A stretch of 64,000 nucleotides of DNA. Source: Nipponacmea schrenckii (lineage: Eukaryota > Mollusca > Gastropoda > Lottiidae). The stretch is taken from NCBI GenBank assembly GCA_030562195.1, contig JAUJPP010000003.1, forward strand, positions 47,684,602 to 47,748,601. The letters run 5' to 3'. Of the stretch, positions 56,301-64,000 are shown piece after piece (the stretch's first letter is position 1; every line of letters starts with the position of its first letter). The notes below the pieces were generated by a model. That model worked only from the letters and a program-made list of their open reading frames with translations. It did no database searches and was not told the origin of the DNA. Made by a program: the position numbers and the translations under genes.

Positions 56301-59300
56301 ATGAACCCTATTGAAAATCAAATAAATCGAAATATATTTAGTGTCAGTTATTGCCCTTGTGTTTGAAAACCGTTTAACTAATTGACTTATAAACACTCTA
56401 GAAGACATAATTCATGACCAATGTTGAAAAAACTCACTGAAATTGTTTGATATCACCCAGGGATGAGCCCTATTGAAAATTAAAAATATCAAAATATATC
56501 TAATATGAATTTTTGCCCTTGTTCTTTTAAACGTGTTTGATTTTTGTCTCGTAAACACTCTACATGGCACAATTCTTGACCGATTTTGATAAAACATGGT
56601 GTGAGAGTGTGTTTTAACTAAAGGATGAATCATATTGAAAATCAGCAAAAATTGAAAAATATTTAGTATGAGTTATTGCCCTTGTTCTTGAAAACACGTT
56701 TAATTTTAACTTGTAAACACTCTAGAAAAAACAATTCTTAATGGATTTTGATGAAGCTTAGTTTGAGTATTTGTTTTCACCCAAGGATGAACCCTATTGA
56801 AAATCAGCTAAATCGAAATATATTTAGTACAAGTTATTGCCTTTGTTCTTAAAATCGCAATAAATTTTAGTTTGAAAACACTCTAGAAAGAACAATTTTG
56901 AATGGATTTTGATGAAACTTGGCTTTAGTATTTGTTTTCTCCCAAGGATGGACCCTATTGAAAATAAATATTTAGTGTCAGTTATTGCCCTTGTTTTTGA
57001 AAACGCTTTAAACTTTTGGCTTGTGAACACATGTTCATTTTTTCGCTGAAATTGTTTGATATCACCCAAGGAAGATCCCTATTAAAAATATCAAAATATT
57101 ATTAAGGGTGAACCCTACTGCAAATCATAAAAATACCGAAAAATATTTAATGAGTTGTTATTAGGTACCCTTCCTGACATTTTTTAATGAAACTAGAGAC
57201 CCTAGAAAAAAGTATATGGCGGAAGGTTGAATATTTCAATCCACCAATTGTTCAATTGTTACCTTACTGAAATTTTTTTATTCAAAATCAATGCTGCCAG
57301 TGGGCGTATATGTCCTTGCATGGCAAGCTATCTTACGTTTGAAAACCCACATGAATAATATATGAGTACGGATACCCCTCAACAATTGTCGAGTTGTTAA
57401 AACCTACCTTCTGCCTCATGAAAAGCTATTGGGATAAAGTTTACCACGGAATTCAATTTAAGTCATACACGGTATTAGAAGGAACATAACATTTTAATTT
57501 CGCTCAAACTTGGCTAATCAATACATCAAATTTCTTCTATAATCCACAAAATCACAAAGGTACCATTTCAGGAAACAACAGGACACAGAACTTTTGGCCT
57601 TGTATTCACTAGGAAACAATTTTGGATACAAACTAAGATACTTGTGGCTAGAAATGTCAAGAAATGTGGACGGAAGCATATGTTTCGAAGAAAAATGGCT
57701 CCCACAAGATTTTTGTTAGTTTTATGATTATATTAGAGTCGAGGGAGGAAGAAAGAAAAAAAGTTGTGAATCAGTGGATCAATTTAAGTGAACGACAGCG
57801 CGCTCATTATTTTTGTGCTGAAGGAGCTCAGGATGGGAGACCTTCCGACAAAGAAAGTTTGCTAGGGAAAGTGATATACGCCCACCGAAGCATTGAATTT
57901 GAATAAAATCTTGACTATACAGCAACAATTTCTGGAATGAAATATTAAACCTTCAGTCATACAACTCTTTTCTATGGTGATAAATGTACAATATTATTAA
58001 GTTTCATTAAAATCTGTCAAGAATTGCAACTTCTAACAAGGCAATAAATCATTAAACACTTTTCGGAATATTTCGTTTTCGATAGGGTTAATCCTTTGGT
58101 GATTATAAAAAATTTCAGCAAGTTTCGTCGAAAACCTTAAAGAATTGTGCCTTGTAGAGTGTTTACGGGCCAAATATCGAAAGTGTTTTAAAGAATAAGG
58201 CAGTAATTCGTGTTAAATATTTTTCAACATTTTTGATTTTCAGTAGGGTTCATCTTTGGGTGATATTAAACCAATTCACCAAGTTTTGTCAAAATTGGTC
58301 AAGAATTGTGCCTTCTAGAATGTTAACGAGCTAAAAATTGAACAAGGGCACTAACTGATACTAAATACTTTTCCATTTATCTGGTTTTCAAAATGGGTTG
58401 TTTACAGATACTCTCGCCAAGTTTCATCAAAAATCAATTAAGAATTGTACTATCTAAAGTTTCTACGAGCTGAAGTTGAAAATCTATTTCTACAACAAGG
58501 GCAATAACTCATACTTTTTATTTTTCGATTTCAACAATTATAAATAGGGTTCGTTCTTGGGTGATTGGACGAACAATCATACAAAAGAGAGTGTTTATGA
58601 GCAATTGTGGACAAACGGCCGGAAAGATGGACATTGGTGACGGCAATATACGCTTCACATTTCATGTGAGCGTAAAAAATGTATTTAGGATGGACGAGAC
58701 ATCATTTGATGAAATTCTGGCGAAAGTTGAACTCCTCTTCTATAGCACTCAATCTCCAGTCCATGGTTGCTGCCATATTGTCCAAGATGATAACGGAAAG
58801 ATCAAATGACTTGAAGCTGATTTCTGACTGGTTCGAACTTGGCTCATTTGGAAAAATATATGTGTCGGCTTTTGTTGAGAAGATTTTTACCATGTATATA
58901 TTATACACTACCAATATATATATATTTTTTTCAATTTGGAAAGACTGTCTCGTGTTTTTTATTGATAATATGAAGTTGTATTTTAAATTATTACATATAT
59001 TCCATTATCTTTCCTCCTTGGATTTCAGAGTAATATTCTCATTGTAGAGCTATATGAGGTGTATTATCAACCACCAACATTTGCCCGAGTAGATTACCGA
59101 CCTCAGAGTAACGGACGATTAAGAATAATCACCAGAATCTATGTATTTTATCAGTATAGTAATTTATTTATAGACTGCAACGATTTAGAAGGTAGGTTCC
59201 AGTTTACTTATTCATCATAATGGCAAAGAACGACCTTTTATACACTTTCCATTACGGTGTCAAAATCAAGGCAATAGAGTTTGTTTTTGCAAACGATTAC

Positions 59301-61130
59301 ATCACTAAAATAACATCATTGGTATGTGCATTGTTTCAAAAAAACTAAACGTCTTGCTCATGTCTGAGCAATCTTCAGCCTATTTTAATCAAAAACGACT
59401 GAGTACGATGAATGAACCATTTGTACTGCAGTTCAGGATCAAAACAACTTGACACTGGTTGAGCTAAAATAACAACCACAGTGACTTTATTTCACTAAGG
59501 TAGACAGACATTTTCTCGCATTTGTCCTGGATTTCTCACACCTCGACTTCTCGCTATTTTTCCTCTCTGGGCATGAGTGTGATGGCCACAGTCGACTTTC
59601 ATCAAATGCATTTATGACCTGTTTGCTATGTATTGAATATGTTACAACTAGAGGGATTTAAGGTATATTATTTACATTGTAGATGGTGTAAGAATACGCA
59701 TGGGTTTGAGAGCGGTCCAAAATCAAAAATGTATAAATTTTATTTTCATGCCTTCGAATGACTATAGATCCCAGTATGACGATGCAGTAACAGTCTTACG
59801 TAAGTTCAAAAGTCATAATAAATTCTACATAATTTCTTGACTAGTTTAGTTAAAGATCAAGATATTGATCCCAATCTTCGGCAGATCCTTGAATAACATT
59901 AGCGTTTAAGATATGTGTGTACATAATCTGATTGAAAATATATCACAGTCGTCACAAATATTTTACTCAGTGAGTAAGGGACCTAAAACCCTCCATACAA
60001 TCTTTTTCGAGCTTTTAATAAACCTACGTCAATAACAATCACAAGTCTAATAGTTATAATGAGGTGCAATACAAACCATATTTTGTGTCTCCAATTTCAT
60101 GTGTGTCCAAAAAAGGTAATAGATATCGATTAATTGTTGATTTGCGTGAATTAAATAAATACTCAAATCCACCCTCCTTCACCTACGAGGGTATAAACAC
60201 AGTTTGTTCGTTAGTAAGAGATAATGATCATTTTGTATCTGTTGATCTCAAGAACGGATTTCAGAACGTGAGGCTTCATCGAGAACTTCGTGATTATTTT
60301 GGAATATGTTGGGACAACAAATATTATGTGTGGAATGTATTACCTTTTGGCTGGAACTTCAGTCCGTATGTGTTTTGTAAAATATTAAGGCCTATCGTTT
60401 CTTATTTACGAGATATAGGCCTGCGCCTAGTTATTTATGTGGATGATATTCTAATGTTAATTCTAATGTTAAGGTGAATTCAAAATGATTTTTATAGAAG
60501 TTTTAGTACAGTTAGGTCTTCCCTTTTTAGGAATAGAACGAGCAGCCTTTTCTTTTGGAATATTTAGCATAGTAAGTATGATAACAGCACTTATAACTGG
60601 TTGTATTGGTTCGTTGTCAAGGAGACTAAATATGGTGACTGCTGCATCTTCCTTATCATTAGCTTCCGGTAAGTTGTTATGCATTTCTCACTTCTTCCTT
60701 TATGATATTATTCATATAAGCAGTCTGAATGAATATAATGAATATGTATTTTCATTTCCGTCATTATAATCTTTATTTCTTTGCAGGTATGTGTTTAATC
60801 GTAGCTATCGCATTATTCAATGGCAAGAGTCATTTACAACAAAGATGGCCGCTTTTGCCTGATCTATACATTCCATTTAAAGAGGACCTTGTGAAAAATA
60901 AAGACCATACTTATGGTTGGTCTTTTGTGTTGGCCTGGATATGCGTGGCCTTAAATTTTACAGCTTCATTTGTCTGGCTATACAAGTCTCAATATATGAT
61001 AGATCCGCTTGAACCTTCCAGACGTGCGGATGAAGACGTGAGGCATAGCCGTCGGAAATCTTCGGGAGGAAAAATGTACATTTCTATTCCGCATACAGTG
61101 GAGGATGGAGAGGCGTTTTGTGATTTATAG
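53133..61130 (+). CDS. Gene C: claudin/PMP22-superfamily four-TM protein, 327 aa
   Basis: Five exons (53133-53373, 59048-59191, 59683-59799, 60531-60668, 60787-61130) join through phase-1 introns into a complete 327-aa protein. The ATG at 53133 is the first after an in-frame stop (53106). TM1 is at about 12-31 and ends ATDYW33. A very long first loop (about 135 residues) carries NLFIDC at 119-124 in the place of GLW..C, with a partner Cys145. TM2 is at about 173-193, TM3 at 200-224, and TM4 begins YGWSFVLAWICVALNFTASF (257-276), followed by a polar tail with RRKSSGG and VEDGEAFCDL. The Trp...LF..C...C loop and the YG-x-S-x-LAW TM4 start identify the PMP22/EMP/claudin superfamily. The long loop recalls channel-accessory relatives more than claudins. 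Intron 1 is swollen to 5.7 kb by repeats. Confidence 0.87.
53497..57200 (+). mobile_element. Pearl-like element, copy 2a, split by a LINE
   Basis: Left end ATTTTTATACGCCC with a hairpin (TATACGCCC...GGGCGTATA, 53501-53532), then ATTGTCGTCACCCACGTCC, a (TCCG)n microsatellite to about 53603, and a long array of ~153-168-bp monomers. The repeated words are CTTGTAAACACTCTA (for example 55778, 55938, 56099, 56710), CCCAAGGATGAACCC and TTATTGCCCTTGTT. A LINE (54089-55682) interrupts one monomer. Minus-strand frames across the array (55870-57069) come from the repeat itself and are not genes. The final block (TAATGAAACTAG) near 57190 resembles the end of copy 1. Confidence 0.82.
54089..55682 (-). 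pseudogene. L2/CR1-type LINE, 5'-truncated, RT frameshifted
   Basis: Minus-strand copy whose 3' end (54089) is a short (ATTAC)n-type tail after the end sequence containing AGAAGAGCACTTTTAGTGG, characteristic of L2-like elements. Coding blocks: RT palm from IPTWLLKECLDEFLPII through LDLSAAFDTVDHTILLQRLD (to about 55124), a frameshift exactly at the GVPQGS box, then LYADDTQLYASFEPSSSFNP with an intact YADD, the thumb, and the C-terminal block ending LKTHLFKQAFY. The endonuclease and 5' part are missing. The flanks show it entered a pearl-like monomer between TTTAATAT and CACCCAAGGATG. Confidence 0.92.
57201..57940. other. Spacer between opposed pearl-like elements
   Basis: About 740 bp between the two opposed arrays. 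An 80-codon + frame (57664-57906) contains VVNQWINLSERQRAHYFCAE but no recognised domain. No repeat match. Confidence 0.4.
57941..58680 (-). mobile_element. Pearl-like element, copy 2b, inverted
   Basis: The same monomers as copy 2a but in reverse orientation (for example TAGGGTTCATCTTTGGGTGA, AGAATTGTGCCTTCTAGAA), ending in the inverted terminal hairpin TACGCTTCACATTTCATGTG...GCGTA at 58649-58674. The inner end (57970-58045, inverted) matches the end of copy 1 near 33980-34078. The microsatellite is reduced to about GGACGAAC/GGACAAACGG remnants. Confidence 0.78.
59048..59191 (+). CDS. Gene C exon 2 (loop 1)
   Basis: 144 nt, acceptor CTCATTGTAG, donor GAAG/GTAGGT, phase 1 at both ends. Encodes ELYEVYYQPPTFARVDYRPQ ... 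IYVFYQYSNLFIDCNDLE. A nearer upstream AG (59029) would put a stop in frame, which selects this acceptor. Confidence 0.8.
59683..59799 (+). CDS. Gene C exon 3 (loop 1, second Cys)
   Basis: 117 nt, acceptor TTTACATTGTAG, donor TTAC/GTAAGT, phase 1 at both ends. Encodes DGVRIRMGLRAVQNQKCINF then IFMPSNDYRSQYDDAVTVL. Confidence 0.82.
60064..60473 (+). pseudogene. DIRS-like retrotransposon RT fragment in gene C intron 3
   Basis: A 137-codon frame contains RT domains 2-5: KKGNRYRLIVDLRELNKY, FVSVDLKNGFQNVRLH, WNVLPFGWNFSPYVFCK and LRLVIYVDDILM with the catalytic VDD intact. The LPFGW-SP-FCK-LRP arrangement fits DIRS/Ngaro-group elements better than Gypsy. No gag, RNase H or recombinase adjoins. 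It ends about 55 bp before exon 4 and could have been carried into the intron by an insertion. Confidence 0.75.
60531..60668 (+). CDS. Gene C exon 4 (138 nt, TM2)
   Basis: Acceptor CTTCCCTTTTTAG, donor TCCG/GTAAGT, phase 1 at both ends, exactly 138 nt as in genes A and B. Encodes ERAAFSFGIFSIVSMITALI and the basic turn SRRLNMV into TM3. Confidence 0.85.
60787..61130 (+). CDS. Gene C exon 5 (TM3 end, TM4, tail)
   Basis: Acceptor TCTTTGCAG, TAG stop. Encodes the TM3 end, a loop with QQRWPLLPDLYIPFKEDLVK, TM4 and a 45-residue cytoplasmic tail. AATAAA lies at 61243-61248, about 110 bp after the stop. Confidence 0.87.
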
Positions 61131-61242
61131 ATACACCTAATGCTTGAATAGAGTTTGAATTAGTGATCCATAATTTGAGAGCCAAAGATCAAACTTGTTA
61201 CGCTTATGACCTAGGTGATTCAGTGAAACTTTTTTGTATACA

Positions 61243-61248
61243 AATAAA
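61243..61248 (+). terminator. Poly(A) signal of gene C
   Basis: AATAAA about 110 bp downstream of the stop codon. A second candidate follows near 61309. Confidence 0.5.
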
Positions 61249-61599
61249 CAAATCAACTGTATCACAGTTTATTGCAAAATCACAATCAAGAAAAACAGAA
61301 TAAAGCTTTTCAAATCAAAGATGTCCAATCATTATATAGTACATATAAAGTTTATGATATTCAATTAATGGTCGAATGTCGGAATAGACAGATTTATTAA
61401 AATTACGCCCAACCTGTATTTCAATGTGGACTTTGTTAATGTGCTAACTTACCATAGAAATCCACGTATGCAGACTGACAGCCCCATTAAAATTAATTAC
61501 TCAAATAAATTAAACAAGCGGTTGCCTAGCAAGATACGCCCACTTAAAAATATATTTTCTGTTTTAACACAGACAGAAACTCTAACATTATTTAGGTCT

Positions 61600-62690
61600 A
61601 ATTCAAATTCTCATCAATATAAATGTCCACACCAAATTTGATTCAAATCAGATGAAACCTAGTGTATTTACTAGCGAGTTTGAATTAAGTCAAGGGCAAT
61701 AACTCAAATATAGTTCATCGAAAAATAGTAAATATTAAACTTGTTCAATATCTCACCAATAAAAATGATAACATTAAATTTCATTCAAATCAGATGAAAA
61801 CTGTGTTGTCTATCGCAATCATTAGCCAATTTCACAGTGTTTTAACTAATTCAAGTGCAATAGCTCAAAAACAGTTTATCAAAAAATCGTCAATTTCGAA
61901 CTTGACCAAGATTTCATCAACTTCAATGATCACACCAAATTTCATTCAAATGAGATGAAAACTGTTGTCTCTGTGGTGTTCACAATTCTGTTTCGACGCG
62001 TTTTGACTAAGTCAAGGGCAATAACTAAAAAAACGTTCACCAAAAAATCTTCACTTTCCAAGATCTCATCAACATAAATGATGACACAAAATTTCAAATC
62101 CAATGGAAATGTGATCTCTATCGCGTTCACAAGCCAAATTTGACGCGTTTTGACTTAAGTCAAGGGCAATAACTCAAAAATCGTTTATCGAAAAATCGCC
62201 AATTCTAAACTTGTCCGAGATCTCTTCAATATAAATAATCACAGCAAGTTTCATTCAAATCCATTGAAAACTGTAGTCTCTATCGCGTTCACAAGCCAAT
62301 TTTGACGCGTTTTGACTAAGTCAAGTGCAATAACTCAAAATCCGTTCATCGAAATATCTCCAATTTCGAACTTGTCCGAGATCTCATCAATATTAATGAT
62401 TTCAGTAAGTTTCAATCAAATCCGATAAAAACTGTAGTCTCTATCGCGTTCACAAGCCAATTTTGACGCGTTTTGACTAAGTCAAGTGCATTAACTCAAT
62501 AACTGTTCATCGAAAAATCGCCAAATTCGAACTTGTCCGAGATCTCATCAATATTAATGATCACAGCAAATCCGACAAACACTTTAGTCTCTATCGCGTT
62601 CACAAGCAATAGTGGACGGGCGGAGGGACGGACGGACGGACAGTGGTGACGACATTATACGACCACATTATAATGTGGGCGTATAAAAAT
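61600..62690 (-). mobile_element. Pearl-like element, copy 3, different core monomer
   Basis: Right end TGTGGGCGTATAAAAATG with a hairpin (TATACGACCACATTA...GGGCGTATA, 62656-62685), GTGGTGACGAC, and a (GGAC)n microsatellite near 62616-62641: the same end as copies 1 and 2 in inverse orientation. The core is about six tandem monomers of ~160 bp with CGCGTTCACAAGCCAA, TTTTGACTAAGTCAAG and TTGTCCGAGATCTCATCAA. These differ from the monomers of copies 1 and 2. The inner end is not sharply defined (about 61600). Non-coding. Confidence 0.8.
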
Positions 62691-62871
62691 GAAATATAAA
62701 GAACTGAATTCCCGTTTTCATGGTGATTAAATATGTTTAAAATTGAATGATTTCGGCCACTTTGATTTAAATGTATTCAAAATTCTACCTGGGGTAATGG
62801 GATTTCACTAGAAGGTAGTCTAGTGAACGCAGCATGTAAAACCATGCCTTAAATTTATTTTATGTCTTTAT

Positions 62872-62920
62872 GGAGCACTCATAGATCATATAATATTATA
62901 TGATATCTATGGGAGCACTT
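62872..62920. repeat. 49-bp imperfect palindrome
   Basis: GGAGCACTCATAGATCATAT mirrored by ATATGATATCTATGGGAGCACT around ATAATATTAT. It can fold into a hairpin with few mismatches. Confidence 0.8.
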
Positions 62921-63440
62921 ACATAATTTGCTCATATTATATCCAATGGAATAATTTTAGTAGAGTTTTAAGGGAAAATTTAAATTTTTGAAGCTAAAAT
63001 CTTATTTATATATACTATATAAATTTCTGGGTCTCAAAAGATCACTTCACTTTAAAGGACAGAAATCGCACAAACGAACAGCAATAGGCAGAACGCAACT
63101 CATACAAAATATCATTTTGTAAATAATTGGCGAATTATAATAAAAAAATCAAATTTCGTTTTGTTTTTTCTGTATTATTTTCTGTTTTTGTGGGTTTTTT
63201 TAAATATATATATTTGACTAATAGAGTTACCAACGCATAAACATACGAGATACCTGGAGCTGTAATTTTATCACGATGTGTTTCACATGATATTTTCACG
63301 ATCCAAGAAGAGCATGTCTATAACAATAAACTTTTAACAAGGCTAGTCTTTCAAATACTCCAACCAGAATGCCAAGGTTTACAACGGCTTCAACAAACTA
63401 TGGTTGATAATCAACATCTGTTTTGACAAGTTATGCCACT
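62921..63440. other. 3' flank between convergent genes
   Basis: AT-rich. It probably contains the 3' UTR of the PLAC gene. No other feature seen. Confidence 0.4.
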
Positions 63441-63676
63441 TTATGAACGACGCCTATTTCTTCTTGTTCTTCTTGAACGGAATCTTCTTCGACGTTTGGA
63501 CTGTCGTCTGGCTTTGGCAAATCTCCGCAATGCAGCGATCCTACTGTATGCGGCACCCGTCAGTCTACTACACGACTTGCAGCACATTTTCTTAAAACCA
63601 CCAAATATACATTTTTTAGCATTTGCAGTTCTGCAGAAACTATATTTATCCTTTTCACAACGTGGTCGTCTGGGAG
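63441..63676 (-). CDS. PLAC-domain terminal exon
   Basis: 236 nt, phase 1 start, TAA stop at 63441-63443. PLAC cysteines followed by an Arg-rich C-terminus. An in-frame stop upstream of the acceptor confirms the exon boundary. Confidence 0.8.
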
Positions 63677-64000
63677 CTGTAATAAATCACAGGTATGTAT
63701 AACAATAACTATCATATAAATAATCATTACATTGGATGTAAGGTGTCTCTCTGGGTACCGCCTTGTGTATCTATTGTTTTGTAAGAGGTGATTATCCAAC
63801 ATTTTTCATGATCGTGTTGTATTACTAGAATGGGAAATCTCACATATGAGAGTATATTCCTGTCAGTGGTTAAGAGAAATCAACTTTTCCTGATAATGTA
63901 CTTACGCATGCATTTGCCTTTATTGCAGAATTTAGTAGAGGATGGTGGGTTATTAGAACAAAGATGGTCGTCAGTTTCATCTTCCTCATTTCCACAATAA
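63441..64000 (-). CDS. ADAMTS-like/papilin-type protein, C-terminal end (PLAC domain), partial
   Basis: Two minus-strand exons. 64000-63906 (runs off the window) has donor ATGC/GTAAGT. 63676-63441 has acceptor TTTATTACAG and ends TAA. Phase 1 joins them. Exon one encodes HLCSNNPPSSTKFCNKGKCM, the three-cysteine end of a TSP1-like repeat. Exon two gives CEKDKYSFCRTANAKKC then IFGGFKKMCCKSC: C-x7-C-x7-C-x8-CC-x2-C, the PLAC (protease and lacunin) pattern that closes ADAMTS, ADAMTS-like and papilin proteins. After PLAC comes an unusual tail of ~45 residues with about half Arg (RRQSKRRRRFRSRRTRRNRR). It would be a secreted matrix protein. Which family member it is cannot be told without the upstream exons. 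It is convergent with gene C. Confidence 0.8.
63906..64000 (-). CDS. TSP1-like exon, cut by window edge
   Basis: 95 nt visible, donor GTAAGT, 229-bp intron to the next exon. Encodes YCGNEEDETDDHLCSNNPPS then STKFCNKGKCM. Cys spacing and PP fit the end of a thrombospondin type-1 repeat. Confidence 0.72.

Larger units (their letters stand above)
53374..59047 (+). other. Gene C intron 1 (5.7 kb, repeat-filled)
   Basis: Donor GTAAGC, acceptor TTCTCATTGTAG. Almost entirely occupied by two opposed pearl-like elements and an L2-type LINE. 58681-59047 shows nothing recognisable. Confidence 0.8.

Noticed and set aside
55870..57069. Several minus-strand frames of 60-80 codons with repeated words such as CRVFTRQKSNTF
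   Set aside because: They repeat with the ~160-bp monomer period and are produced by the pearl-like array, not by genes.
53547..62641. CRISPR-like interpretation of the regularly spaced repeats
   Set aside because: Units are ~160 bp, degenerate and without unique spacers, in a eukaryotic genome.
63433..63702. 89-codon + strand Leu/Arg-rich frame
   Set aside because: Antisense of the PLAC exon. The minus strand has the cysteine pattern and matching splice sites.
1..64000. Apparent excess of TAGGCCTA/AGGCCT words
   Set aside because: By rough base-composition expectation the excess is at most about twofold, and I could not tie it to a function.

Overview
The window is eukaryotic nuclear DNA, AT-rich and intron-rich, with short exons, long introns, GT-AG splice sites and dense, mostly decayed transposable elements. 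Tandem-repeat elements with a ~160-bp core, a TCCG/ACGG microsatellite and a TATACGCCC hairpin end resemble the pearl elements described in bivalves. Together with L2/CR1, DIRS-like and Tc1-like elements and tRNA-derived SINEs, they point to a lophotrochozoan, most likely a mollusc. Species is not determinable from what I can see.

Host genes. Three genes on the + strand encode divergent four-transmembrane proteins of the claudin/PMP22/EMP superfamily: gene A (3' exons 15628-23007, 5' end not found), gene B (34861-38573, complete, 277 aa) and gene C (53133-61130, complete, 327 aa). All their introns are phase 1. The exon carrying TM2 and the start of TM3 is exactly 138 nt in each, and the last exon carries TM4 with a G-S-AW-type motif in A and C and a related G-AW in B. 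They look like an old dispersed tandem family. Between B and C lies an uninterrupted ORF for a 1305-aa polar, Ser/Asn-rich protein (45790-49707) with an almost perfect internal 159-bp duplication. At the right edge a - strand gene (63441-64000, incomplete) gives the end of a TSP1-like repeat, a PLAC domain and an arginine-rich tail, as in ADAMTS-like/papilin proteins. Gene A's last intron holds - strand coding candidates: a small secreted peptide (21156-21350) and an Ig-like exon (19563-19777).

Mobile and repeated DNA. From left to right: a LINE RT remnant (2456-3251) beside a SINE (3346-3447); a DIRS-like gag remnant (15985-17069); a 448-bp foldback element with 8-bp target duplication (21639-22086); a ~430-465-bp repeat family (9060, 25490, 41810); pearl-like copies (32726, 53497-58680 as a head-to-head pair, 61600-62690); a duplicated composite segment (33616 and 36287); a second SINE (36124); a pogo-like MITE (38821); a solo LTR with 5-bp duplication (41100-41583); a Tc1-like element with identical 25-bp ends but a deleted transposase (43451-44694); an L2-type LINE inserted inside a pearl-like array (54089-55682); and a DIRS-like RT fragment (60064-60473).

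The genes appear to act at cell membranes or in the extracellular matrix. Nothing links them in one pathway beyond the shared ancestry of the three tetraspan genes. Large stretches (1-2455, 4256-9059, 9700-15627, 26181-32725, 49853-53132) show no convincing gene.
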